Positions 1 through 11,404 of a stretch of 64,000 nucleotides of DNA are shown piece by piece (position 1 is the first letter of the stretch; every line of letters begins with the position of its first letter). The DNA comes from Culex pipiens pallens (taxonomy: Eukaryota > Arthropoda > Insecta > Diptera > Culicidae). The notes below the pieces were generated by a model. That model saw only the letters and a program-made list of their open reading frames with translations, did no database searches and was not told where the DNA came from. The DNA lies in NCBI RefSeq assembly GCF_016801865.2, contig NC_068939.1:125451176-125515175 (forward strand), read 5' to 3'. Made by a program: the position numbers and the translations under genes.

Positions 1-781
1 TTATATCGTTTTTATATTTACGTAATCAAATTTACTATCCTGGTTTCTACCACACTGAAAAAAATATTCTATTTTCAGTTATAAGCAATGTAATTAAGCT
101 TACTTCTGTAAGCCTCTAGGGACAACGATTCCATATGCTCTCTTCGGGAAAAGTGTTCTCCAGACCATTCCCCATAGGCCTGACCATACCAGAAGTTGGC
201 GCGTGATTTTCCCAGACCTGTAGGAGCGTTTGGACAAAAAGTTCCAATTTCCCATAGTAATTCCCATGTAAACTTTAACCCTGATGCGTGCAGCCAGTTT
301 ACAACCAAATGAGCTGATATTTGGCATGAAAGTCCCTATGGGCATGCCCTACAAGGGGACTCATACTAAAACTTGATCCGAGAACTTTTTGAAAAACGTA
401 CCCACCCTAGTATATATACTACATAATCATTAAAAAAAAATATACAAAACTACATAAATAATATTTAAAAAGCAAGGCAATTTTGGATCTGTACGCTATC
501 ATTTCAAAAAATTTCCTAAATAAGCTAAATTTTGGCAGGGCCAATAACAATATTTGTGCTTTGAATTTCTGTCCATTGCGAAGTTTTCAACTGTCCTACA
601 ATTATCACAACGAAGCCTGAATTTCCGGACCAAAATATGATTTTTCCCAATGTCGGAAAAAATGATTTTGTAAAAATCTCGGAAATTCTGTCCCGGTAAA
701 TCCCGGAATGGACGCACTATTTGTAGCTTAAAACTGCGAAGAGATAGAAATTTGGTGTCAAGGGGACTTTTGTGTAATATT
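1..781. other. AT-rich non-coding flank
   Basis: No credible exon is visible. About 50 bases at 735-787 (a phrase beginning gagatagaaatttggtgtca) recur in diverged form at 53801-53848, inside the inverted-repeat element at 53578-54202. At least the right part of this stretch is therefore old repeat DNA. It received the SINE that follows. Confidence 0.5.
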
Positions 782-1060
782 GGACGCCCAAAAAGCAAAA
801 AAAAAAACGAAGTTGACTTTATAGCTGTCGGCCACCATTGCTAGTACCAACCACTAGTGTCTTCCTTTTATCTACAAGGACTTCGCCGCCCTGGGCTTCT
901 AAGTGTATGAAAGTATGGCACGGAGCGACGGCGCCGAATACCCATATTTACACAAAGAATTTTAGAGCGCCCGCCGCGGGATTCGAACCGGCGACCTCTG
1001 GGTTGTGAGTCCAGTGCGCGGTCCGATTGATCAACACGGGCGGGACGCCCAAAAAGCAAA
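782..1060 (-). mobile_element. tRNA-derived SINE with 18-bp target-site duplication
   Basis: An 18-base sequence, ggacgcccaaaaagcaaa, flanks the element exactly at 782-799 and 1043-1060. The body (about 800-1042) reads on the minus strand. The tRNA-like head is at the 1042 end, with a perfect Pol III B box GGTTCGAATCC (979-989) and a degenerate A box about 45 bases upstream. The head folds by eye into an acceptor stem (CGCCCG with CGGGCG) and an anticodon-type stem with loop CTCACAA, resembling tRNA-Val. The tail at the 800 end is a T run on the element strand. A second copy lies at 23791-24026. The perfect duplication suggests a fairly recent insertion. Confidence 0.85.
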
Positions 1061-1617
1061 TTTTCGTTAAAAAAAAGTTTGAAAAAAAAACTGTCGGAAA
1101 TCGTCTTTTTATGTGATGACTTTGATAACTTTTTACCAGTTTTTCGAAGTTTAAACCTCTGAAATACAATCGTGTGGATTTGTATGTTTGTTGTAATTCG
1201 TTCATTGCTAGAATAAGGGATTTTTGTAAAAAATATTTTTCTTGTGAGCGACAGTATCCAATTGGTTAATCTATTTTAGAAAAATCCCCATATTTGAGGT
1301 GTGCACGAACCACGACAAACGTCCAATGTTTCATTCTCTAGCAAAATTTGCTGAAATTTCAAAAAAAAAAAAATGCTTTCAAAAGCACATGGGGGCCATC
1401 AAATAAAATCATCAGTTTTCAAAATATCTATGCATTGACGAAAATTTAGATTTCGGCCAGAGAAAATCTGATCGGGGTACTGTACATCGAAATATCACAA
1501 AAATTATAAATATTGTTCCAACAAGCCGAAACGTGCTAAATATGACTTCAATTTCTATTTTGATGTTTTTTTAGTAAAATATGTTTCTGCCCTTAGATTT
1601 TTCGGGCCGATTCAAAA
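1061..1617. other. AT-rich non-coding DNA
   Basis: Homopolymer-rich sequence without a credible exon, RNA gene or recognisable element edge. Confidence 0.4.
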
Positions 1618-1688
1618 GGCGTCATCCATAAAGTACGTACGCTCTTAGCTTGGCCGATTTTTGCGTGACATACCTTATGGATGACGCC
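1618..1688. mobile_element. 71-bp miniature inverted-repeat element
   Basis: The ends are inverted copies: GGCGTCATCCATAAAGTACG at the left and, on the other strand, GGCGTCATCCATAAGGTATG at the right. AAA flanks both sides and could be a 3-bp target duplication, though it lies in A-rich DNA. The same termini delimit the 151-bp element at 12567-12717, so this is a shorter internal-deletion form of the same family. Confidence 0.75.
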
Positions 1689-1863
1689 AAAGCGAGGTAC
1701 GGGGGCTGGCATAAATTTTGAAGAAGGCCTAATTAGGCTTATAAAAGTTTCGATTATATAATGCTGTTTTTAACGCCATGTGGAACTGTCTAGATCAGAA
1801 CACATTTTTGTTTGCTATTTCTTGTCTTTGCTAACTTTTACATGCTTACATCTTCTACCGAAA

Positions 1864-1944
1864 GCTTATTTCATTTTTATTTATTTTTTTTCGTTTCAGG
1901 TAAATAATAAGCTCAACTATGAACTAAATTCAGTATAAATCAAA
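1864..1944 (+). promoter_or_regulatory. Candidate recursive splice site (ratchet point) 1
   Basis: A pyrimidine-rich tract ends in TTTCAG at 1899 and is followed at once by a donor, GTAAAT, from 1900. A second possible donor (AAG before GTAACA) follows near 1945, so a short exon-like interval of about 45 bases is possible. This is the arrangement of recursive-splicing sites in long fly introns. It is the weakest of the three candidates, because the donor departs from GTAAGT. Confidence 0.35.
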
Positions 1945-4250
1945 GGTAACATTTTTTAATTTTAAACTAGAAAAATAATTGACAAACGAAACACAGAAAA
2001 AAAACTCTACTTAATGAAACAATCTACAATCTATTTATCTACAAATGTTCAAACAAATTGCACTTCCACCACTGCACTGTGACTGCACACAATCGCGTGC
2101 AGCTAAAAAAAGTGCAATCAATGTCCGAGTGCTCTCCTCGCGCTTGAACAAACTCGGGGGTGAAAGTTTTTTTTTCGGAAATGGTATTGCACCACAATGT
2201 GTGTGTGTGCGTTTGCCGCTATATCTATCGTGGCTTTTTTTTTGTGTGTACTTGGCACGATTGCAGCACGAGACGGTAGTCGATTCGTCAATTTGATGAG
2301 TAAATACACGGTTATTTAGAGGTGCGTGTGTCTGAGGAAGGTATTTGAGGTTATGTGTTCGAGATTTTATGTTTGTTATTTGTTTTATGCTTGTTTAAAT
2401 TGTTAAGTAATTGCCCCTTTTTGTAGAAATTTAGCAGAAAGTAATTTTAACTAATGATTAATTAGTTTTCGATGCAGTCTAAAGAATCATGTCTGAGTTT
2501 TCACATATTTTCACGAAATAATACAAATTTAAGTTATTTATTTGTCATTTAAAAAAGTGTCAACAACTTTGTAGCCGACACAATCAGCACTGCTTCCGTG
2601 TTTTCAAATCCGCAAACGAATGTTTGTTCAGACTAAATTGATGTTATGACATTGAGTAATGCTTAATCGACAATTTCTCAACGTGTAAAGCACGTGCGAC
2701 AACTTGTGTTGGTGTGTGTTGACAACTACAGTTTACGATAAGTTGCAATCGGTGCAGTTTAGGGGACGTTGGCGTATTTTGGGAGTTGCTTTAAATTTGA
2801 GTGCTGACTTTCAAAATGTCAAATTATAAACTCTTATCAATGTTTACTCAGTTTATGACTTTTGAACTTTACTAAACAAGTTCAACAAAAGTACTCTCAA
2901 CCTTTCCGGATTTGACACTTTCAACAAATTGCGGCAACGACGAAGTGACGTTCCGTTGTTTGCAAACACACAAAAAAGATCTGTCATAAGTATGTGCTCT
3001 TGAGGGACGGATAATTCCGCAAGCTCATTTTTCCTGTTGTTTTTTTTGTGCATCGTAACTGTCATCCAAGCAATCCAAACCTGCTCCGGACCCCCATTAG
3101 TTGTTTACTCTTTGTACTTGTTAGTACTTCCTTTTCTTCCCTCTCTTTTTCAAACTTTCCGCAACTTGTTTGACATTACCGCACTGACAGCAGTGGTTTG
3201 TTGTTGTTGTTGCGGAGGAGGAGGTGCAGGAAAAAGCAAAAAAAACATCAAATTTTATTGCCCTTTTTGCTCAAATGTCTGTGAAATGTGCGCAATGTCA
3301 CTGCGCCGTCAATCGCGCAAAACGTCATTTGTGCTGTGACTTTTTGAGGGAGGGAGCGCACTTAAGGCGAAAGTGGTCGTTTTGCGGTCTGCAAAATCGC
3401 AAATCTCAAAGCGGCTGGGGAAAGAGAAAGGATTCAAAGCGAAGGCTTGTTGGGAGCGTTGAATTACGGGCGGTAATTGGCAGGAGTTGCAGGTCCTAAA
3501 ATGGGCATTTTTCATCAATCACGCGTGTTTTGGTGTTTATACTTTGTTTTGATATAGTTATGTAATATCTTTGGATGTTGTAGCCGCTAAGATGATCATC
3601 GCGATGTAAACGCACGTGGATCAAACCATTAATAACGAAAATTAGCTCCTGGCTGAGGTTGAGCCGTTAATCATTCCCTCAGTTAGCACCTCGTTACATC
3701 AGTGGCATAGTCTGTGTTTATTTTGGACAGGAATTGTTGACTGAGTGAAAAAAATATTGAAAAGGGAATAAGTAAAGAATTTCTCAAAGTTTTCACTTTT
3801 TTTTGACTCATATCTTAAAATACATAATAATAAGAAAAAATAAATGATCTTTGGTGAATTCAAACTTCAGATTATTCAAATTGACCATTAAATTTATGAA
3901 TGCTAGATTTGAAAAAAATATTCGTCTCCTTGTCTGTGAATCATCTCTAGTTATTTTTATTCGTTACGTAAATTAATCTCCAAATCAATTTTTAAACAAA
4001 GTTTGTGTATTTCTTTTAACTTAAATAATCTATAATCTTTGTATTAAATTATTCTCAACCACGATATGTTTTTCTAGAATTTTGTTAAATCTACTTTTAC
4101 ACCCAAATTTCATAACTAAAAACCGAATTAAAACAAACCCAAATCCGCTTCAATCTCCCACCAAAAATTCCGGCAACTTTTTCGCACGCAATAAACCTCA
4201 CTTTTCAAGCTCTCCACGCACTTTTAAACTAGTTTAGTTCACTTCTTAGG
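1945..4250. other. Low-repeat non-coding DNA downstream of the peptide gene
   Basis: Mixed-composition DNA with GT-rich and T-rich runs. No exon is convincing in either strand. The open frames near 3037-3500 lack codon bias and splice context. TTTATT near 3956 would read AATAAA on the minus strand and is a possible, rather distant, poly(A) signal for the gene at 4257-4511. Confidence 0.4.
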
Positions 4251-4256
4251 CTGGAA

Positions 4257-4511
4257 TTAGGATCGTAAAAAATTGACGGCCCCAGCGAACCGTTGGCGGG
4301 CCGTGACCAGCGTCGGGGTGTCGTGCAGCGCCTTGACGATCCGCGGTCGCACGTACTTTTTCAGCAGGAACTTCTTGGTCAGCAGCAGGGGATCCCCGGC
4401 GCAAAGGCCCACCAGGGCCAGGGTCAGCAGCAACAGGCCGAAGAGCTGGGGACGGGATCTTAAGTTAGAGCGTTTGAGTTCTGGGAAAATGTGGAGGAAA
4501 TTTACCTTCAT
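4257..4511 (-). CDS. Small secreted cationic peptide, two exons
   Basis: Exon 1 is ATG AAG (4506-4511). A 60-base intron (4446-4505) has donor AAG|GTAAAT, branch-point match CTAAC about 20 bases from the acceptor, and acceptor TCCCCAG. Exon 2 (4257-4445) ends in TAA. The spliced product is 64 residues. Residues 1-19 form a textbook signal peptide (MKLFGLLLLTLALVGLCAG), with likely cleavage before Asp20. The mature 45 residues have no cysteine, about five Lys and five Arg against two Asp, and two Lys-Lys pairs. The exon is GC-rich with biased codons, unlike its surroundings. The context before ATG (CAAA) suits insects. I do not recognise the family; an antimicrobial-like, salivary or hormone-precursor peptide are guesses from charge and secretion. 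The intron is a multiple of three without stops, so an unspliced form stays open but buries the signal peptide. Confidence 0.65.
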   Translation of the reverse strand: MKVNFLHIFPELKRSNLRSRPQLFGLLLLTLALVGLCAGDPLLLTKKFLLKKYVRPRIVKALHDTPTLVTARQRFAGAVNFLRS

Positions 4512-4565
4512 TTTTGCGTACGTTTCTGGAGAAAAGAACAGTAACAAGCTGAAGGTAACAAGCGA

Positions 4566-4600
4566 ACTGAAGAAATATCGTCAATGTGACTTATTTTATA
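4566..4600 (-). promoter_or_regulatory. TATA box and initiator of the peptide gene
   Basis: On the minus strand TATAAAAT lies at 4600-4593. An arthropod-type initiator TCAGT lies at 4570-4566. With the initiator A at 4568 as +1, the TATA box starts at about -32, the canonical distance. The implied 5' leader is about 57 bases. This makes chance openness of the downstream frame much less likely. Confidence 0.6.
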
Positions 4601-5046
4601 GGCAGATGAGTGGTTTTTCTGATTTCTGTAACACAAAGAAAAATCTAATGCTGTTGACCTCTTCGAACGATGGAAGCGAAAACTTGTTTTGAGCAAATGG
4701 TGGCGAGGTTACAATTGCCTGCAGTCAATCTGATATAAACTTTGAATCCACCTGATCACCTCTATACAAGACAAAGATATTTTTGGATTGATTTATATAC
4801 GTATATACGAAGTATATAAGAAAATACTTGCTAATTAAAAAGATCATCAAAAATTAGGATCATCGCGAATCGTTTCGCACCCTTCGGCAAAGTTGTAGGG
4901 AATAGAATTTCCTACAATAATCTCACACTTCTACAATTTTAGGCGAGACTCGCGGTTTGTTTCATGATTATTGTTTTTAAAACGTGTACTTGGGTAGGTT
5001 ACACAAGGTTTATACACTAGTTCTGAAAGAAAATAGTTGCGTTGAA

Positions 5047-5400
5047 AAATAGTAGTTTATGCAACAAGTTGCAAAAAGAGGATTTGTTCAGCATGAGTCG
5101 TACATTTATCCAACGAGGTTCACCGAGTTGGATAAATACCATGAGTGCTGAAAAAATCAAGTTTTGCAACGAGTTCCATACAACATTTTTTGCAATTCCA
5201 AAAAACACACACTGAGTGAAATTTTATGTCAAATTTTCATGTATTTTGTCAATTTGAGTTGCTGAAAAGTTGAACTTTTCAGCATTTTATTGAAAAGTGT
5301 TGCTATTCGATTCTGTTATTTTTGGTACAGAAAAGTAGGATATTTCGTCGTTCAAGAATGACAGGAAAAGTAAGTAGTTTCACGACGGAATTGCAAAAAT
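5047..5400. repeat. Hairpin-forming dispersed repeat, copy 1
   Basis: The core is an imperfect palindrome (5068-5170) with arms of about 45 bases, each running from GTTGCAAAA to TTTATCCAAC, and a 12-base loop (5115-5126). The conserved unit continues to a phrase around 5340-5400 (tgacaggaaaagtaagtagt). A second copy, about nine-tenths identical by eye, lies at 47968-48367. A third is split into a head at 11775-11850 and a tail near 15095-15150. The hairpin form suggests a MITE. Confidence 0.75.
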
Positions 5401-5412
5401 TCTTATTATAAA

Positions 5413-5964
5413 TTCTGGGGTGACTTTGAACGTCAAAGTTCTTGTTAAACTCAGATTTAAAGTGTTCAATTTCATAGATCTAGGGTTTTTTTTCTCAAAA
5501 AATAGTTTCCCTAAAAGAGCACGCAGCTAGTAAAATCTAATCTTAGTAACATGTACCCTCTCTGTAAAGGCTTATGAATTGATCTCAGTTGAAGGTTCTC
5601 CAAATCTCTGAATTGCAAATGTAACATCCTGGAGCAGAACTGGTAACATCTAATAAACACTAATTGAATTGAATTGAAAGTGTTCAATTTGTTTACGTTA
5701 AATGTACCATCACTTTGATTGTTGATGTAGTTTTTAAGAAAAAAAATCATTGTTTATAATTAGTTAACTAAGCTTTTAAGTATTTTAACAAATTACATAG
5801 AAATTTCCGCTCAAATAGTTTTTTTTAAATTATGCTTTAAAAGCAATTTATATTTATTTTTAACAAACTTTTTTTTATCTTCTTCTAGAAAAAAATATCT
5901 AATTTGTACTTTTCATTTCGCGAAAAAATATCAAACCTATTAAAGTCACCCCGGTTTACGGTAC
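5413..5964. mobile_element. Inverted-repeat element with CCGGGGTGACTTT ends, carrying a retroposon
   Basis: The left end reads ctggggtgactttgaa. The right end, on the other strand, reads CCGTAAACCGGGGTGACTTT. The left end looks diverged or slightly truncated. The retroposon at 5473-5676 is inserted within it. Related ends occur at 56846-57552 and, as a CTGGGGTCAATCGGGA variant, at 21821-23691. Confidence 0.55.
5459..5690 (+). mobile_element. ~200-bp retroposon with TTGAA-type tail and 14-bp target duplication
   Basis: AAAGTGTTCAATTT occurs exactly at 5459-5472 and 5677-5690. Between them lie 204 bases starting catagatctaggg and ending in a short (AATTG) tail. The copy at 14256-14449 has its own target duplication and starts at the same base. 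A shared 5' end and microsatellite tail suggest a defined short retroposon rather than random LINE truncation. No clear A or B box is visible, so a tRNA origin is not supported. Confidence 0.75.
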
Positions 5965-8893
5965 ATAGATTTCGATATGTTTGATCTGATTTTCAATGCA
6001 AAGAAATAAAAATAATATTAAATTTCCTTCTTTATTTCGAAGACTTTCTAAAAGGGCTAAAACACTTATTTTTATATCTAGATAGATTCTAAAATTTTAT
6101 TTGTTTTAGAAGATCTTAAAATTTTACAAAATTCCAATGTTTTGTAGTTCCCGCGATATCGTTGATTAAAGACCGATTCTTCGGCTCCTTTTCAAAAAAT
6201 TCCCAAGTTTTTTTCAGCGTTTTGGCTGTAGTGGCACAATTAAAGAAGAAACCCCCCCCCCCCAATGTCATTACATATTTGAAAAGATAATTGATTTTCC
6301 AACATAGAAATGACATGCATAATGAACAATATTATACCTGTGCTTCTCCTGAAATGAAAATGTAGCGTGACGGGACAACATCGTAAAACTGGAATTTTAA
6401 AAGGCACACCAAAAAAATCGACACAGTTTTGCCAGATTGATTTTTTTTAAACTTTTGCTCTTCTACACATTATCACAAATTGAAAAACGAATCTTTTGCT
6501 CCTTGAACTGAAAGATTTGGTTGAAATTTGAGTTTTTGCCATCCATTTCTTTTCGTGACGGGACAACGAAAGGAGCAGATTTATGAAAAAACTCCTCTCC
6601 TATTCAATGACTTACAGACCTTATTTGGTCAAAATTTTTGGCATTTCAGATAAGAAAACGCATTTAAAGCACATTGCAATTATTAGATCATAATTAAAAT
6701 GAAATTTTTCATATAAAAAATCACATTGAAAATTGAAAAAAGTGACATTTTGGTGAAGCTTTGGTCAAAAAAACGTGGGCTGATTTGGCAACACTGTGAA
6801 AATCTAATTTTTCCTGTTTTTTTTTTTTTTTGCATGGCCATGTCTCAGCGAACAAAGGCCGTATCAAAAAGTTGACAAAAATGTTATGAATTTTCTCAGC
6901 TTTTTGAAAATATTTTGTTTCAAGGATGGGCACTATTTTTCAAAATCGAAAAACTTCGGTGCACTTTATCCAAATTTCACTTAAGAGGCAGTTTTTGTTG
7001 ATTTTGCTCGGTTTGTTCTAGAGGTCGTATTGAGGTGCTCCGATTTGGATGAAACTTTCAGCGTTTGTATGAACTCATGCCAAATATGAGCCCTCTACGA
7101 CAAAGGGAAGTGGGGTAACATAATTGACATATGACAGGACATATATGTCATAATTGAGACCAAAAAGTTCCGTTTTGTTGGCGTACAGGGCAAAAGTTAA
7201 CGTTGTTAAAAGTTTGTTACATGAAAATCGTAAAACTATGAGAAAAAACTGCGATTCGCCAAAAATCTTTTTTTTTTTACCAATTTTTGATGTTTAAAAA
7301 GGATTGGAAAAAAGAATTCTTAAAATTTTGGAAAATTTTATGGTTGGGAGTTTGACTCGTTTTATTTTTAGGGGTCAACTTTGGCTGTGTTTTTATTACC
7401 ATTTCCTTTATTTTAAGTAACAAGAAGTATGTAGTAATTTTAGCATAGTTTTACAATTTAAATGATAAAGGTGACATTCTACAGCAGAAAATGTAAAATA
7501 AAAACAAGCAAAAAAATGAAAAAAATGACTGTAAAACCACTATTTTGGTAATTCGAAGATGTTTCCTTTAAGCTTGAGCCATTGTAATTCTAGGTAACCG
7601 CTACATAGGTCATCCTTGTGGTCCTGTTAGTTATCACATCAAATCATATCAAAAATTATATTGGGTTGTCATCTTCAACTTACCCTTAAAACTGATTTCT
7701 GATGCATTATTCTACATCTCTTCGTCACTGTCAAGCCGACGCTTGTTTCGAATAATTTAAGCTCAAATCTGTACACAAAACGGTACGACTTTATCTCGGA
7801 GACACCTGCTCCAAAACCGTGCCCAAGTGCATAAACAAATTCAGTTATTTTCTGTCATCTTTTTCTTCTTTTTTCCTCGTTTTGCCCTCATTCACTTTAC
7901 AACACTGCTCCGAGGCAGCGACAGAAAAAATGAAACTCATCTCGTTTATGGTTATTTATTCACTTCCAGATTCGAAATTAAACTGTTTATCTTTAGGTCT
8001 TTTTTTCACGACCCACCCGTCGTCTCTACTAGCTCTAGTTTGTATAGATCTGTTACAACTGCTCGAGCTCGCGGAACAAAGGCGATTCAAATTAGCAACA
8101 ATGTCTTTTTCAACTCTTGATTTTACTTCTTTTCGCTGCTCCAAGATATGGTAATGAATTCATTTGGCGGTTGGTTCCCCCCTCGCCCACCTTTTCCTCA
8201 CATCTTCTTTTCCCAGCTAATTTCGTACCATTTTTCAATTTTCCACTTTTCTTCTTTCGCTCCAAAACAGTTTTTCCATTCCGAGCATGAATGACGACAA
8301 TACCAGCTCAACCTTGTCATTTGCGTTCCGCGTGTTTTTCCTCTTCCTCTTGCGAGCCAAAGGGAAGGAAAATTAAGGTATCATTTGGTGGGTTCAAAAC
8401 AGTTGCGAGGAGGTCGCGCACCACGTGTGGGAATTGTCGTTAAACAGGGGGTGGGTTGAACTATATTTTGCGCGGAATTATGAGTTATGTGAGTTCCCTG
8501 GCGGGCAGGTTTGCGAATGGTAATAAAGTTGTAGATTTGCGAAAGTGCCACCGCAGATTTTTTGTTGCTGTTGCGAAAAACAATGGTGTATGCAAGTTTT
8601 TATCGTTTAATGATTGCCGTCTCTTGTATGGGCGGAAAATTGGAGGTCTTTTAAAGCAGGTGAAGTTCGTGGAATAGCGCCAATTAATGACGAGTTAGGA
8701 GGTGAGTTATTGCTCGATCTGGATTAGAGTTGTGAGAAGAAACAGGTTTTTGGTGTTATGCGAACTATACGTGGTTCTAAGGCTAAAGCATCTCTGCTTT
8801 CGTCAAATAAAAAAAAATGTCTTCATATTTTTTTTTAAATTTTTCTTCTTTGTTAGGGATTTTATTTCATTTTAATATGAGGGCAGTGCAAAT
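5965..8893. other. Non-coding DNA, AT-rich then mixed
   Basis: It contains a C12 run near 6252 and two occurrences of a GTGACGGGACAAC phrase (near 6367 and 6554). A 7.0-7.2 kb segment looks like a dispersed mosquito repeat. From 7800 to 8700 the DNA is less AT-rich and low in repeats. No exon with splice context was found. Confidence 0.4.
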
Positions 8894-9776
8894 GTTATTT
8901 GTAGGGTAAGTGAAATTTCACGATTTCGCGGACAGCGTGAAATCCGCGAAATTTGTCTTTTTCCGTGAAATCCCGTGAAATGTTTTGTTTTTGTGGAACT
9001 GTAACGATTTTTCTCAAAATATTTTATCAAACTCAAAAAAGAATAAAAATAATCTGAAGAACTACTATAGAATTGAGTGAGTGAATTTGGACGATTTCGT
9101 GGACGGTTTGAAATTCTTGAAATTTATCAATTTTGTCAAATCATTTTTTTTAAATAACATCATAATAAATATTTCAATCATAAAGACTATTTGGGTAATT
9201 TTTATTAGTTTGAAGAATTGTTCGGATTTTTCAGTTTTTTGAGAAACTAACTTTATTTAGTAATATTTTGATTCGCTGTAGTAAAAAAATACTACTATTT
9301 TATTTGAAAGGTATAATTTCAAAAGAAACTAAAAGAATTAAGCTTTGTTTTATTCAAAATAAAATAAAGAGTATTTTTAAATTCTAATTTCGCCTTTTAA
9401 AAATATTTCATATTTTTTTCTGAGTCCTGTTATTTTTTTATATAAAAATTTTGATTTCGTAGCCAGTTTTATTATTTTTGCCCATTGATTTTAAATTTAG
9501 TTTATGAAATGAGAGATGTAAGCCTTGAAAATTTTTTTGAATGAAAACCTTTAAAAATATTTTGAATGGGCTAATTGTCGCAGAAAATTCAAACTATTTT
9601 ACTAATTTTGGCTGAACAAGATTGTTGAATCTTACTTTGATATGAAATTTAATAAAATGTAAACTTTTTAGCTTCATTAGTCGAATATAAAACAGCAGTT
9701 CAATAAATGATAACTCGCATGCCCAATGGGTGCCCAACCTTTAGGCCCTGCGGGCCAGATCTGATTTTTCAGAACC

Positions 9777-9872
9777 AGTGGCGGGCCGGAAGTAATATAA
9801 GCATAGGTGCCCACCCGCAGTTGCTACTCCGTTATTGACCAGGACCTCCAAGTGGCGGGCCGGAAGTAATAT
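9777..9872. mobile_element. 52-bp insertion between 22-bp direct repeats
   Basis: The 22 bases at 9777-9798 (starting agtggcgggccgg) recur exactly at 9851-9872. Between them lie 52 bases, moderately GC-rich, unlike the host element. This is the signature of a very short retroposed fragment with its target duplication. Source element not recognised. Confidence 0.6.
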
Positions 9873-9982
9873 TTGATAAAAGTTGAAAAAGTAAACACAT
9901 TTTTTTAAATTTTCTTATGATTGAGTTTTTTTTAAAGCAAATACATAAAAGAACTAGTGTTGCAAATATGATTCATCATTCA

Positions 9983-10440
9983 AAAATTTGTTTATTTGAC
10001 TTATTTTAATTTTTGCTGGTTTAAAATTGTATAGATATTGTTTTTGACGATTGCAATTAAATACCCTGATATATTTTTTTTATAAAAAAAAAAATAAAAT
10101 TTCAATGATCATTGCAAGTTTTTGAATTTTTTAATACATTTTTCAATATTTTAGAAATATTTCCAGCGATCTTTTTTCATTATGAATAATTTGATTTTAA
10201 AGCTTTTTAAAAAAAAATGTTTGTATGACTTATTTTAATTTTTGCTTGTTTAAAATTGTATTGATATTGTTTTTGACGATTGCAATTAAATACCTTGATA
10301 TATTTTTTTTATAAAAAAAAACATTCAAATTTCAATAATCGTTGCAAGTTTTTGATACATTTTTCAATATTTTAAAAATATTTCCAGCGATCTATTTTCA
10401 GTATGAATAATTTGATTTTTAAGCTTTTTTTTAAAAAAAA
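9983..10440. repeat. Tandem duplication, about 230-bp unit
   Basis: The segment starting near 9986 (ttgacttattttaatttttg) is repeated from about 10224, with the same order of landmarks: tgacgattgcaattaaatacc, then a T/A block, then atttccagcgatct, then tatgaataatttgattt. The copies differ by scattered substitutions and small indels. It lies within the nested hAT-like element. Confidence 0.7.
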
Positions 10441-11404
10441 ACTTTATCACTAAAAAGTTGTTTTGGAAAAATACATTCGTTTTGCTTACTTATTTATTTT
10501 AAAAAAAAATAAAATAGAAAAAAAACTTCAAATTGAAGTAAAAACAGTCAAAACTGAAAGAAATAACATTTATTCTTTTTTTTTTTGTAAATTTTAAAAT
10601 AACAATCGAAGTTTTTTCATAAATTTAACAATTTTACGAAATGGATATTTTTGTTTTCCTGCACAATTCACAATTTCAGTTTAATAATATCAATATAAAA
10701 ATTATAAGAATTAAATTCAAACATGCAGAATGTTCTTGCATTATGTTAAAAGTTGATTTCAAGCTTATTTTTTTAGTTCACGCAAGAATTTAATTTATTT
10801 AATACTTCATGAACAGCCTTAAGGGCCGGTCATCGAAATATTTTAGAAAGCCGTCGCGGGCCGGATGAAATGGCTTCACGGGCCGGATCCGGCCCGCGGG
10901 CCGGACGTTGGACAGGCCTGCCCTACATTTTGATTCAAAATATAAATAGAGCCCATCCATAAACCAGGTGGAAACTTTTTTGATAATTAGAAGATTTGTT
11001 TTTGGGTCACGTTCAAATTTAGAGAGGATTGTTTTTTTGTTTATTGAAGAATAATTTATAATGAAGCCCAAAAAGTGGTTTCTGTGATTTAAACATAAGA
11101 TTTTGAGAGTAATTTTAACATTTTTCACGTTCCGCGAAATTTGCGTGAAATTTGGTGATTTGAAATTGAGGTCCCCGTGAAATTTGCTATTTTCGAGCGT
11201 GAAAAATCACTAAGCCTAGTTATTTGTAATATAATTTATAATAATATTGAACTTTTTTTTTTCAAGATATCAGCGGTATCAAGCATTGATAACAAAATTT
11301 ATCTATTTCGAATTCATTGTATAACGTTTGTATTTTTCATCTAACAGGGTACTTTAGGCTTCAAAAAATGAATTTTGCAACCACAGATCGGAACAACATT
11401 AATA

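Larger units (their letters stand above)
9724..10920. mobile_element. Second hAT-like element nested in copy 1
   Basis: The ends are GC-rich imperfect inverted repeats: gtgcccaacctttaggccc at the left and, on the other strand, CAGGCCTGTCCAACGTCCGG at the right, both followed by copies of a gcgggcc motif. The interior is AT-rich. Copy 2 of the host element (near 13981-14000) is uninterrupted at the corresponding site and serves as an empty-site allele. The flanks carry an imperfect 8-bp duplication (atgcccaa and ctgcccta). Confidence 0.65.
8902..11218. mobile_element. Non-autonomous hAT-like element, copy 1
   Basis: An exact 8-bp duplication GTTATTTG flanks the element (8894-8901 and 11219-11226). 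The ends are TAGGGTAAGTGA at the left and, on the opposite strand, TAGGCTTAGTGA at the right, both continuing with TTTCACG. Eight-base duplications and this terminal form fit the hAT superfamily. Subterminal DNA repeats the phrase cgtgaaat many times. No transposase frame is present. A different element of about 1.2 kb is nested at 9724-10920. Copy 2 lies at 13733-15024 in the opposite orientation. Confidence 0.8.

Noticed and set aside
971..1042. Functional tRNA gene
   Set aside because: The A box is degenerate, the unit continues into a SINE body, it has an 18-bp target duplication and a second dispersed copy.
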